A stretch of 64,000 bases of DNA from Phoronis australis (lineage: Eukaryota > Phoronida > Phoronidae). Where the stretch lies: positions 80,978-144,977 of the forward strand of contig NMRA01000766.1 of NCBI GenBank assembly GCA_002633005.1. The letters are read 5' to 3'. This document shows positions 46,201 to 57,291 of this stretch, piece after piece; the first letter of the stretch is position 1, and the number at the start of each line of letters is the position of its first letter. Under the pieces are notes generated by a model that was not told the DNA's origin, searched no databases, and was given only the letters and a program-made list of their open reading frames with translations. Both the position numbers and the translations under genes were made by a program.

Positions 46201-46845
46201 CAGCGTTTAATACCAAAAAAATCAACATTGCTCAGTTAGTAAACTGCAGAATTGGCCATTTTGGAATCAAAGATTTTTTTATTGATTGGTGTCAAAATGT
46301 TTCTAATCATATTCCAACTCAGCACTGCATCTGTCATCACATTTTGTGGCTGAAAGATTGAGTCAGACATATTTGGTGAAAATCAGCAATTGTGCATTGA
46401 TGTCCATCTTTTTGCTTAACCTTACATAAGGCCTATAGACCTCCATGTGGAAGACCAGCATGAGGTTTAATAAACCTCTGGTGGATTCCTGCTGTGCAGC
46501 AACAGGTTAGCACCAGAACAACATTGGACATAACTGCTATCTTGTAGCATAAGCTTTCATAAAGTCTGTAGCCTTGAACATTATAAACAAAAACTGCAGG
46601 CGAATTCCCAATATGTAATAACAGGTTAGTGCATGATGATGCCAAGGGTAGTGGGGTAAAAATATGTCTTGCGTTTTTCTTGCAAAAAGTATTGTATCAC
46701 ATGCTTTTTTGTTTCTAGAATCCCAGTCAAAAAACAGCCAGCCCAAGATTTGAAACTCCATGTGAAGGGAGCAGACGACTATGTGTCACGTATTTTGTAT
46801 GAAGAAAAAGAACAGGAGTGTTTATCGAGAGAGGAGACTATTCAG
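40207..46845 (+). CDS. SPEF1: Sperm flagellar protein 1 / CLAMP-like (copy b), 3' incomplete
   Basis: Plus-strand exons: 40207-40321, then either 41437-41548 or 42028-42139, then 44475-44701, 45505-45574 and 46719-46845. Starts MSDWEVDDEEILKELYEW, then VPLSRPKKNISRDFSDG, the SPEF1 calponin-homology opening. Exon 3 gives KVFCKLDFVVDNDLIRSIVD and PGIIERVLLMLRQKID. Later exons give a basic linker and ILYEEKEQECLSREETIQ, where the paralogue enters its coiled coil. Splice positions and phases match copy a exactly (112-nt exon 2; phases 1, 2, 1, 2, 0). The terminal coiled-coil exon is not in the visible sequence and most likely lies in the N run at 47242-47966. Microtubule binding in cilia is inferred from the family. 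Confidence 0.85.
41078..41206 (+). repeat. 43-bp minisatellite, three units
   Basis: Three identical units starting agtaatgtctacctgtgtta, with a partial fourth start at 41207. In intron 1 of SPEF1b, about 230 bp before exon 2a. Confidence 0.95.
41437..41548 (+). CDS. SPEF1: SPEF1b exon 2a (candidate mutually exclusive exon)
   Basis: 112 nt, phase 1 to 2, acceptor tttcag, donor gtactt (weak beyond GTA). Encodes MAAEIVNHYFPRFVEMHNYS then PASSVKQKSKNWDMLNR, the middle of the calponin-homology domain. It has the same length and phase as exon 2b and as the single exon 2 of copy a. Confidence 0.85.
42028..42139 (+). CDS. SPEF1: SPEF1b exon 2b (candidate mutually exclusive exon)
   Basis: 112 nt, phase 1 to 2, acceptor tttgcag, donor gtgagt (strong). 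Encodes MVAELLHHYFPHLVDVHNYT then PANATKQKLENWYLLGR. Open throughout, no disabling change, so both versions look usable. Including both (224 nt) would shift the frame. Confidence 0.85.
43328..43434. repeat. Long imperfect hairpin
   Basis: Left arm 43328-43369 begins ctcaggtttatgacatgggc. Right arm 43393-43434 is its near-perfect inverse complement ending gcccatgtcataaacctgag. Arms of 42 bp around a 23-bp loop, in SPEF1b intron 2. Either a MITE or a recent inverted duplication. Confidence 0.8.
45255..45376 (-). repeat. tRNA-derived SINE, second family
   Basis: On the minus strand the element opens GGGAGGCAGTGTGACCTAGT (box A TGACCTAGTGG) and carries box B GGGTTCGAGTCCC at 45322-45310. Its sequence differs from the SINE at 39540, so the two come from different tRNA-like sources. 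It lies in SPEF1b intron 3. Confidence 0.65.
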
Positions 46846-47241
46846 GTAATTTGCAAAATAATCTATAGGCATGTGAAGCTCAATGAGCTCTTCAGTCAAC
46901 AATAAATTTAGGTGAAAGTTTCCAAGACTGAATGGTAATTTTATAGTGCATCTTTTTGCAAATATCTCCTAGTAGACGAGGAATTTATTGCAGAAGTTTC
47001 TATATGCAAACATTTCTTCAGTTGACAGACAATTCTGTGAAGTTTTGTAGGAACAGTTATTGTAGTATATAGTCATGTAGTGAGGGATTCTTGGAAGCTC
47101 TTGTAAACACTGGAGTTAAAGCACAACTACAGTCGTAGTACTCACACGTTCTCTACGGCTTACTGCATGTAGTGAAGTGTCACGGATAGTTGATCTTCTT
47201 AAAAAAGAACCCCTCTCCTCTTTGTTCTCACCCCCACCTCC

Positions 47242-47966
47242 NNNNNNNNNNNNNNNNNNNNNNNNNNNNNNNNNNNNNNNNNNNNNNNNNNNNNNNNNNN
47301 NNNNNNNNNNNNNNNNNNNNNNNNNNNNNNNNNNNNNNNNNNNNNNNNNNNNNNNNNNNNNNNNNNNNNNNNNNNNNNNNNNNNNNNNNNNNNNNNNNNN
47401 NNNNNNNNNNNNNNNNNNNNNNNNNNNNNNNNNNNNNNNNNNNNNNNNNNNNNNNNNNNNNNNNNNNNNNNNNNNNNNNNNNNNNNNNNNNNNNNNNNNN
47501 NNNNNNNNNNNNNNNNNNNNNNNNNNNNNNNNNNNNNNNNNNNNNNNNNNNNNNNNNNNNNNNNNNNNNNNNNNNNNNNNNNNNNNNNNNNNNNNNNNNN
47601 NNNNNNNNNNNNNNNNNNNNNNNNNNNNNNNNNNNNNNNNNNNNNNNNNNNNNNNNNNNNNNNNNNNNNNNNNNNNNNNNNNNNNNNNNNNNNNNNNNNN
47701 NNNNNNNNNNNNNNNNNNNNNNNNNNNNNNNNNNNNNNNNNNNNNNNNNNNNNNNNNNNNNNNNNNNNNNNNNNNNNNNNNNNNNNNNNNNNNNNNNNNN
47801 NNNNNNNNNNNNNNNNNNNNNNNNNNNNNNNNNNNNNNNNNNNNNNNNNNNNNNNNNNNNNNNNNNNNNNNNNNNNNNNNNNNNNNNNNNNNNNNNNNNN
47901 NNNNNNNNNNNNNNNNNNNNNNNNNNNNNNNNNNNNNNNNNNNNNNNNNNNNNNNNNNNNNNNNNN
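47242..47966. other. Assembly gap (725 N)
   Basis: Run of N. It directly precedes a 45-bp tandem array, so the true gap may be repeat sequence of unknown length. The missing last exon of SPEF1b probably lies here. Confidence 0.95.
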
Positions 47967-48236
47967 TGAATTGTGAGGGATTGTAAATATCACAATTGAG
48001 GAGAGTTTGATTGAATTGTGAGGGATTGTAAATATCACAATTGAGGAGAGTTTGATTGAATTGTGAGGGATTGTAAATATCACAATTGAGGAGAGTTTGA
48101 TTGAATTGTGAGGGATTGTAAATATCACAATTGAGGAGAGTTTGATTGAATTGTGAGGGATTGTAAATATCACAATTGAGGAGAGTTTGATTGAATTGTG
48201 AGGGATTGTAAATATCACAATTGAGGAGAGTTTGAC
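47967..48236. repeat. 45-bp minisatellite, six units
   Basis: Six almost identical units starting tgaattgtgagggattgtaa. Each contains the inverted pair attgtga/tcacaat. The unit is a multiple of three and stop-free on the minus strand, which makes a long but artificial open frame. Its left edge is the N run. Confidence 0.95.
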
Positions 48237-49190
48237 TTCCATACCTTGTTTGATACTACAACTGGATGAGGTATACACAGATTATACTGGTGTGATGTTG
48301 TTTATTATTAATTTTATAAACAAGTTGTGTATTCATTAAGTTTTAGTATGGCATTTTGAATTGTGTACACCTGGCATTTTATGCACGATAGGTAAAATTT
48401 TAATTCAAAAATGTGCCTTGTAAATTAAGCAAGTGAAACATTGGGATACCAGTGATTTTGTAAATATAGTAAACGCTTATTGGAATTGAAGAGATTAATA
48501 TTTTGTATATAGCTCATGTAATTATATTTATATTTTTATAAGAATTAATATTATTGTGTATGATAGTTGTGTAACTTTGTTTGGTGAACTTTTACATTCA
48601 TTTGGCATTTTGATAGTCCATGTTGGTGTTTTGCCCAAAGGATTCAATTCACGAACAGAATTATCTGTGAACACATCTATATTATTGAGAAAACAATTTT
48701 AGATCGAGTTAGCTCTCCTAATATAAATTTAAACAAATTATGTGGACCCCTAGTAGGAAATTTTGACTAGACCTCATTAGTCCAAAAGCATCATAACTGG
48801 TCTCTTGTGTTTCTTGAAAATTGATTCGGTGGTGTGGTATTTTTAGTCACTCACTTTTTCAAGACAAAAAACCCACCAAGACAAGCAAAAATGATGCGAG
48901 ATTCGTTTCTTACTCATCACTTAGAAAACCTTTCTTACATGCCTTTTGTGCAGGTTTTCAAACAGAGACTGTGGCTGAAATTAAGGAGAATGGGCATTTT
49001 TTTCTTTAGTAGGTGAGTGCAGGTCTTAGAGTCGAGTGAAAGAGAACCAATTCTTGCTTTTTTGGCCTTGGCCCTTAATGTGTATTTAGTATGTTACTCA
49101 TTCATTCCATAGTTTGTGCATGTCAATAGACAAATTAAGACAGCTTTGACTGCTTTGCCTACAGCGACGTTGCCAACAAAATATGGTTTT

Positions 49191-49290
49191 ATGATAGTTT
49201 GTATGGACTTTGATTAGTCAAGCATGGATTCAAAACATAGATGATAGTTTGTATGGACATTGACTAGTCAAGCATGGATTCAAAACAATT
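49191..49290. repeat. 50-bp tandem duplication
   Basis: atgatagtttgtatggac(t/a)t followed by tga(t/c)tagtcaagcatggattc occurs twice with period 50 and two or three differences. Confidence 0.8.
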
Positions 49291-50364
49291 TATGCCGTGG
49301 AAGCAGTATTACCGTATGGCAGAAATATTCTTATTAAAAACTCCTTTTAGCTGGCTAAATAGGAAAGTCAAATCAGGCCTTTTACTCTCATAAAATCATT
49401 CATAATCCCCTTATGGTGATAGGATTCTGTTTCCGTAATCTACAAGAACTATGAAACCATTAGCGACTCAAGAAAACGGTTCAACCAAATTATTAGTTTA
49501 GCCAACCCTATAATTGCAAATTGAAGAGTGGCACAGTGCCTACGACTAGAGTTGGTAAATAGAATTTAATTCTATCTCGGTAACAAATATTATGATATAC
49601 ATTTTGCCTGTCAGAGTAAAAGGCTTGTATCAATTTTCGTTTTTGTAGCCAGCTTGAAGAATCTGATGTAAACACTCCATACTTATAATAATCGTGCAGA
49701 GGCAGATAATTATGAAGTCATTGTAAATATTCCATATAGCTGGGATGTCTTGGGTCATTAATGGTTTACATAACACATTGTTAAGTACGGGTTTGTTTTG
49801 TATACATTGTTTCATTGCGACACTACGTATTGTTGATTTGTTATTGAATGTGGTGCGTATTAGTTTTTGCTGTGCTGTTATCATTTAGAAATGAGTAAAT
49901 AAACTCTTAAACTACAACAGAATAGTGCTGATATATCTGACCTTTGTTTATGGGTTACGAGCTATAAAATTGGCCCATAAAATAATTTTGTAAACTACAA
50001 GAGATGTGATTGGCCAGAGTGACACAACTCCACCCTTCGCTTCGTCAAAGCCGTTCTACTTTAGAATGTGATTAGACCATGCCAATGTATGTACTTGCAT
50101 CGCCGTATACAGGCATGGCAAAATATCAATTTAAAATGTTTGGTTAAGAGAAACTTGAGCATTATATATGAAGAATATTGCATTTTCAAAAAATCTTAAA
50201 ATCGCAAACTGACAATCATTTCTAAGTTAAAATGATTACTAAAGAGCACTAATTGTCCATTTCATCCAAATCTGGTCTGTAACCAAATACTGGCCTGAGA
50301 GATAAAAACTATTCCTCATGTTCTGAATCAGGGAGATGGAATTCCTGTCCCATGCTTTCAATTG

Positions 50365-50738
50365 GGGTAATAATTCTCCAATTTGGGACAAAGTCTAAAC
50401 TTTGGGACACCAAAATTAAATTTTCTTGATTATAGAGACTGAAAATTGGCAATCTTGACATTCACATTTCTCAAAGATTGGGTACAGCATTCACTCTTAA
50501 TCAACAAAATCTGAAATTAGACTTGGCAGTTCATAACATTCTCAAAAATAGTCATAATGTATGTTTGCATGTGTCCCATAGCGTGTAACATCGAGACGAA
50601 TGATTGTCTTTCGGTGATCACGATTTTTTTATTTAGGACGGCCAATATTGACCGTTTCTACAATTTAGCACAAGCACTGACCTTGACAAAATGAACTGAA
50701 TTGTCACTGTACCAAACTAAAAGAGTTTTTACCATAAT
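50365..50738. mobile_element. Inverted-repeat element, GGTAAAATTCTCC family (copy 3, diverged)
   Basis: The left end reads gtaataattctccaatttgg. The right end, reverse-complemented, reads ttatggtaaaaactctttta then gtttggtac. Weaker than the copies at 4765 and 17798. Confidence 0.4.
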
Positions 50739-51997
50739 TCAAATCAAATGTTAGTCTTGGGTATTGATTTTGCGGTCTTACTTAGCAAATTATGTAAACT
50801 CTTGAGTACTGATGAGGGTACAACAAGACTCAAAATCACTATAAACTTCAGTGTTTAAATTTCATTACCTTGTTCAAATTATATCAAGGTTCATTTATTT
50901 GATATCTTAGCACAAAAACAGTCTCAAAAGAATAACAATCATTCAAAACTCATTGGTATCAATTTGGAAATTAAGAAATTTTTATGCATTGATACATCTA
51001 ATAAAAACTTTATATCAAACAGACAATTTGAAGCTTGATTCTAATGTTATTGTAATAGTTACTTCTTGCCAATTTTCATAGCAAACCAAAGCAATGGTTA
51101 CGAAAAGGATCCATATCTCAGAAAATAATGGCTAAAAGCAAAGCAGGGCAATACATAACATCTTCAGAAAATGCTTCACTAGAAACAACTCAAGTCAAAT
51201 TATGATTTTAACACAGAACTGCTCACTGAGACAGAACAACGACCTTTAAAGTATACGTTTTACACAGTCAAATTCTTTGTTTTACCATATCAGAAGCCAC
51301 TGCGTGATGCCCAGGCAGCCTTCAGTCTCCTAACTCAAAATATTTTAACAGAAAGGCTTCCACTGAAGTGAAGCTGAGGTTTGATGTCAAATCTACTTCG
51401 GTTTTGTTTCTACTTGAACACTGGAAAAAAAAGTTGAGAGTCTAAGATGGTTTAGCAATTCTCATCCAAGGTCCACAGATCATCAAGTGTGCAATCTTAT
51501 TTGTAAGCAGAAAAGAAGGTCATCTGACATCAACAGTGAATGTGATAACAAATCTCACTAGATCAGAACACAATATACAGAATTTGAATTTCCTATTTCA
51601 TTAAAAGTAATAGAGTATCAAATTCATGTTTTACTCAATGTTCAAGTACTGAGCCCCGGCTACCATCAGACACTATTTTGAACAAAAATGTGGACATTCA
51701 AATGTTACAAGCCTTTGAAAAATGAAAAAGGTCAATTTCGGAATTTCTTTCTCCAAAATTAGTGATATTGCTAGAGAACATTAGTTACTGCACTCAAAAT
51801 CAAAGGCTTGGTGACAAGAACTATTCTAACGCCGCGGTGATTAGCTTGAACTGACTGTCCATAGACAGATTTATAATATAAATAACTGATAAAGTTCAGA
51901 CACGTCACTGGTCACAGGTAGTCAATCACATAAACCGGTGACAAGTTCACATCAGGGTCACAGGTACGGTTAATCCCATAAAGCAGTGACAGGTATG

Positions 51998-54900
51998 TCA
52001 TGACTGGCTTTTCTTAAATTTCTCTGACAGTCCACTGTTGAAACCTTCACGGTTTCTGGCTATCTCTATGGCCAGGAATTGAACTTTTGGCGCTGAAAAG
52101 AAAAAAGAAGAAATGAAACATACAGTATACTCACAACTGTCAAAAAAAGATTTCGCTTTAAGTCACTCATTCAGTCTCATTTCTTTACCAACTCACACCC
52201 AAGCAAGTTCTATGCTTGTCACGAACTGACGGCTCCTCATTGAAGTAATATGACTGACAAGAAAAGTTATTTTTCCGAGATCGGTCTCATGGCGGGATCT
52301 AGCCTGGAACCACTGGAGCCTCATGCTGAACTGGCGCAGCTAAATCCCACTTGGTAAATGACAGAGTATAAAAATAGCATAAAATCAATCTTGACTCATA
52401 AAATCATTCTTAACTCATCAAATCACACGGGACTCATAAAATCACTCTTGACTCATCAAATAACTCTTGACTCGTAAAATCCCTCTTGACTCGCAAAAGG
52501 GCTTTTCACATTAACGTCGACGCGTTGATGGTTTGGGGAGTTACGGTCAGTATGAACGCTTAACTCCGGTCCTGGATTGCAGTTAACAGCTCCAGTTAAC
52601 ATCGCAGTTAACAGGTGGATTTAATAGCGCAGCGTCAACGCTGCGGTGCCATATGAACTGCTTACTTCCATGTTCATTAACTACCGAAGCCAGTATGAAC
52701 GGTCCAGTTAACTGCGCTGTTTATGTCAACGCTCCGCTCAGACCGGAGTTAAGTCAATATGAAAGGGCCTAAAATCACTCTTGACTCATACAATCACTCT
52801 TGACGTCTCATAAAATCGCTCTCACGATATTTCCTGCTGTGATAGGATTCCATTGTTAATCAGCGTACTCACCTAACGTAGTATTTTCTTCGGAGTACTC
52901 CCCTTGGCAGTCCAGTCGCAGCAGGGTTCCCATGTTGTAGTCATCAACAACGCCTTTGTACTTTTCACAAAAAGGGCGCCATTTCTAAAATCAAAACAAA
53001 TAATTAACCACACATACCGACATATTACTCTGAAGTTTTGGACATTATAAAAATCCGATTTATACGCCTTTAGGACAGAGGTCAAATTTAGAGGAGAAAA
53101 ATAAATTATGTACCTAATGACCCTACAAGACCATAAAATGTGAGACACAATTAAATTCTGGGAACTGGAAATAGCAAAAAACAAAGAAAAGCAAGTTGGG
53201 AGAAAAAGACTTGTTTTTGCGGTAACTGGAAAGTATGAGACACAGCTTGTGCCATCTGGTGGGTACATATGTACTGAAGACTTGCGTACACATATTAAGC
53301 AAATCATGCCATTGCCACAAAAACACATTCCAACTTGAGCTCTCGCTTTGATCATGTGGGTTTGTATTCGTAACATTTTAAGTACAAATCCCAAGGTTTG
53401 CCGTGCTTTGAGAAGTAAATATCTTACTGTGTCTGACTAAGCAAATATTTTTTATTTGTCACAAAATTCTTGAATTGTCACAAAATGTCACAGGAATTCA
53501 GGCAAGCAAGCTCTGTCCCAACTTGTCACAATGAATCCAATTTCTGACAGTGGTCAAGAGCTCTACGTGAACAGTGACGAGCAGACCTAGCCAGGCGGTA
53601 TGTAACTTCGAGATCCATATTGATTTCACATGCATCATTCCTTGGCTGTATTTTGGTTGGCTAAGAAAAATGCACAAGTATTGGCAGCAAAACGCATAAA
53701 ATTAAAAGACTACCACGCCTAGAGCTGCATTCAGTACAGAGCTCTGTATTGCCCTAAATAGTGCTTACAGCTTTTCCTTCAGCCGACTTCATCGAGTCCT
53801 CCTTAATTTTATCCACCAGCATGTCAGGAAACAACTTTCGAAAGTGGTTGTAAACATCGTCATCATGTTTCGTCAGTTTCAGCAGTTTGGGTTCAGCAGC
53901 CAGCAACAGCTGTCGAAAAAAGCATAATCAGTCAAAGAAGCATACCACCTTCAGCACTTCTTCTAACATATACTCCTCAATTTCAAGGTTACGTAAGAAC
54001 AAAATTTGGACAACTTGGGAACATCATATCTCAGAATTGGTTGATCAAATTCATATGCAAATTTCGCATAATATGCTTCTTGAACTGTTTTCCAAAACGC
54101 TGTTAAGAATTCTTTTGAAATGTTCTGCTTTTGAATGAGTGGCTACAAACAATAGGACAACCCTAGTCCTGCTAACCACGGGCTTATCAGATTTCAACAT
54201 TCCAGTCTGTCTGGCTAATACCGGCTGTCTCCGGCTGACCAGCATTCACCTAAGTAGGTCAAAGTCAATTAAAAAGTAATGGCCAATCAGAAAATTTAAA
54301 AGGGCCTAGTAAGGCTGGGTTGCTTCAGACAAGGCATAAGGTCCCAAGCATTCATGAAAGACTGTTTGTGATTGGCTAATTGAGCATTATTGGTCTGGGA
54401 TTCCATATTGAGCATGGGATTTTCCAGTCTTCCTGCACACCGGTAACTTATCTTGATTTACCTGTTGTTCTGAGGCCTCTTGTTTGAAATGGACACTTGA
54501 TAATGAATTCAGAACACTTCTACCCTTGTTTTAATTGACATATGGTCATATTTTTTGGTTATTTGTGTTTATTTGCATGAGATGAGAATATTGAAAACTT
54601 TTGTATTTTACACCATCACCGTTGTTCCATTGGTCATCACCAACATATATCATAATTATCTTCCTGATTGTTATGATAGAGATGAAGCTGGTTTTATGAG
54701 CTTCACAATGATGTATAATACATGGTATATAAATCAAACTGGTTTGTTAAATTTTTTATTAAAACGATTGAGAGTGTTAATATTGAGCTTGACCTAAAAA
54801 TAGCCAGCCAGCTGGTCTGGACACTGTTTACAGTGTATAGCACTACAAGGGTTTTAAAACTTGCATGTTACGAAAACAAAATGATTTAGAAAACTGTAAC

Positions 54901-57291
54901 AGCCTCTACGCATTAGGAGAAACTTTCGCAGTGAAAAATAACATAATTTACACAAACACTTATAATTGGTAAGAACAAAATAATACAAAACTTGAACACA
55001 CACTTCTTGTTAGCATTTTGAAAGTACCTTATGTTTCTATTGAATGTTATAAAAGGAACTCACATTGAAATGTACTTCAGCATGGGCAAATGCCTTTTCT
55101 GCCCACTGCCACTCAACATCTGGCTAAAAAAGTACACAATGTCTAATAAGTGACAACAGTCACCACAGTAGAACAGTTCAAAATGACATAGCAAAAATAA
55201 CATAGAGTGATATACACAATAGTACTGCAGACAAAGCAGGTGAAGTCACTGCCCATGACTTTTTGGAATAAGAACACATCAAATTTCAAAAAACAAACAT
55301 GTTGAAATTATTTCACACTTAGGATTCATGCTCAACGCACATGGCATTCAAAAGTGTAGTTACCCATACAAACAGTCAGAAAGTCACTTCACCTGTTCCA
55401 ATGACAGTGCCCAAGGTGGACAAAACCACCGTTGTACCAACCACAACAAAACATGTCCTCTTCAAGTTACAATGTATCACAAAGTTGTTGGAAACTCATC
55501 AATGAATTCCCACGACACAAAACAATGAAGGAGTGAACCAGTGGCAGCCAAGCCCTTATGGCCAGGTTTTGATAATACTTTAAAGCAACTGCTGTCAAAA
55601 ATTATTCACTTGATCATGTCCAACACTTACTCTGTTGCCCAAATCTTCAGCTTTACTGTTGAGTGCATTGATACCAGCTGCAACCTCAGCAGGACCCTGC
55701 AGGAACAATGAACGTTCTTAACAACTACACAGCAAAAGAGAACGGAAACAGTCCAAAATAAAAGAGTACTGGCTTGGCTCTGTTAAGCGGCCGGGTGTTT
55801 ATTTGACAATGAACTTATATCCCCAGTGATTTACAATATCCCCCAGGCCTAATGTTCTCCTGACCCGATACTCTCCTGTTTCGGTGTTTCACAGGCTCGA
55901 AATCGCACACCCATTCAAATTCTTCACTTCGTTTGTCACAAAATAAATAATATTTCTGGGTACCAATTTTGTTCACTGGTAGGCCCTCAGTTTTGCTTTT
56001 GCAAAAACGTCTTGCACAACAAGCTTCAACTCACTCGGTTCGAGTGCACAGCGTGATGTTTTTAAAAGGCTGGAGCACCAAGATGCGAATCAAAATCAAC
56101 CTTAAATTCAGGATAAAAACACCATTTCATTTGAACTCAGCAAAAAGCTGGGTAACGACAGACTCAGAATGCAGTTGCACTCTGAAAATTAGCTCAGCAC
56201 CTGGGCAACTCACCAGTGAACTTCTACTTTACCAGCACAGTTTTTAGTCACACTGGCTACTTGGGCGAGTGGCTAAGTAACGGTAATCCTGAGGATGATT
56301 AAGTTATGATCCAGGCACGTTTTGAAACTACCGCCGCTCAAAAAAGGTGCAGGAGGATCTAACACCCCCCCTCCTCTAGCCTTGGTGCAAAGTTGTCTAC
56401 GAAATATACAGCTTTGCACCAATGTGGGTAAAAAATGACCCAATAAAATCTGACACAAAATTAGTCATTAAAAACAACATTCTTCCTTTAGTAAACTAAA
56501 TTATTTTTCGGTGTCGGAAAAATAGGCACTTTACCGTTATTTTGCTGCTAAAGTTGTGGAGCGATCTTGTGAGGTTGCGTACACATCACAACAAATTATT
56601 GGAATTGATTTCACTTTCTTATAAGTTTTTAGAAGTTTGATACCAGCAAACCAAATTTATATAAACAAACTTTGCTGCTACGAAGCTAACATCATCTACC
56701 GAGGCCGGATGTACGCAAAAATTTGTGAAATGGCGCGTGTGCGTTTCACGAGCGTACTGATTTCAAAACGACAACATAATTTCTTTGTTACAAAAGGCAG
56801 TTAGAAAATGATGTTTATTAGATTGTTTCGCAGTAACTAACGCAGTAATGAGCAAAGTGAGTGTTGCTTGAGTCCCAGATTTTGCAAGCAACNAGCAGAA
56901 CTACCCGGGCAGTGTGCAATTTCAAGGACACGTTGTCAAGGTCTGTCGGAGGGCACTAGTCAGATATAATGGACCATGATTTAGAGAACCAGTTTCATCC
57001 ACTAAATAACGGCCGTTATTTAGTGATTGCCTGGTTCTCTTAAGTCAGGGTCCATTACAATAGTGGCGTAGTGCCCACGTGAGTAGCACATAACAGTTTC
57101 TGATTGTTCCAGCCATACTCTTCACTGTTTCAATGCCACGGATCACATGCTGAAATACCAGGTCAAGTCACTGATAATGCCGAAAATCGGTACTTATAGA
57201 GAGAAAATCAACATCAGTTAGAAGAAAACAAGAAAAGTTACACACATAATTCACCCTAAAACACAATAATCCCTACCAAGGAGGCCGCCAT
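51998..57291 (-). CDS. PBDC1: PBDC1 (polysaccharide biosynthesis domain-containing protein 1)
   Basis: Six minus-strand exons: 57291-57277, 55696-55631, 55123-55064, 53909-53769, 52984-52873 and 52092-51998, giving 162 residues. Family landmarks in order: PDVEWQWAEKAFAHAEVHF, PKLLKLTKHDDDVYNHFRK, KWRPFCEKYKGVVDDYNMGT with LLRLDCQGEYSEENT, and VQFLAIEIARNREGFN near the C terminus. These match the vertebrate PBDC1/yeast YPL225W family over its whole conserved core. The long acidic tail of the mammalian protein is absent, and the product ends KFKKSQS-stop. Despite its name, family work places PBDC1/YPL225W as a cytosolic chaperone for newly made eEF1A, not in polysaccharide synthesis. The first coding exon is only 15 nt (MAASL) and the first four exons end in phase 0. 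The ATG context is acaatATGG. Conserved housekeeping gene. Confidence 0.9.
52380..52830. repeat. 19-bp minisatellite split by an insertion
   Basis: Variants of aaaatcactcttgactcat repeat about six times at 52380-52500 and two or three more times at 52768-52825. The element 52498-52770 interrupts the array. In PBDC1 intron 5. Confidence 0.75.
52498..52770. mobile_element. Inverted-repeat element inserted in a minisatellite
   Basis: The left end reads AAGGGCTTTTCACATTAACG. The right end, reverse-complemented, reads AGGCCCTTTCATATTGACTTAAC in two parts (AGGCCCTTTCATATTGAC, TTAAC). The interior is GC-richer than its surroundings and repeats cagttaac/gttaactg words, giving strong secondary structure. 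Flanking aaa(a) on both sides may be the target duplication. Confidence 0.75.
56893..56893. other. Single N, assembly join
   Basis: Isolated N in PBDC1 intron 1. The other two single Ns in the window coincide with repeat or haplotype boundaries, so this may also be a collapsed gap. Confidence 0.6.
56951..57075. mobile_element. Palindromic element, GGCACTAGTCGGATATA family (copy 2)
   Basis: The left arm reads GGGCACTAGTCAGATATAAT and the right arm ends in the inverted GGGCACTACGCCACTATTGT form. The centre ccactaaataacggccgtta plus tttagtg is itself palindromic and matches the centre of the copy at 39231. Only 200 bp from the PBDC1 start codon. Confidence 0.8.

Larger units (their letters stand above)
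48237..51997. other. Intergenic region without recognised gene
   Basis: AT-rich sequence with no exon I can support on either strand. It holds a 50-bp tandem duplication (49191) and a candidate inverted-repeat element (50365). Part of the right end is the 3' UTR of the minus-strand PBDC1 gene. Confidence 0.6.

Noticed and set aside
47199-48278. Long minus-strand open frame with repeated IVIFTIPHNS units
   Set aside because: It is produced by the 45-bp minisatellite, whose length is a multiple of three, plus the N run. No start context, splice site or family supports coding.
48821-49016. Candidate last exon of SPEF1b (acceptor tgtgcag at about 48954)
   Set aside because: The peptide after the acceptor (VFKQRLWLKLRRMGIFFF) does not match the SPEF1 coiled-coil ending seen in copy a, so the exon is more likely in the N run.
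55969-56247. 92-codon plus-strand open frame opposite PBDC1 intron 1
   Set aside because: No recognisable domain or codon pattern, and it is antisense to an intron.
57100-57180. Open minus-strand frame near 57130 (HVIRGIETVKSMAGTI) as PBDC1 first exon
   Set aside because: No suitable donor in phase 0 follows within a sensible distance, whereas 57291-57277 gives a family-like start and a good donor.
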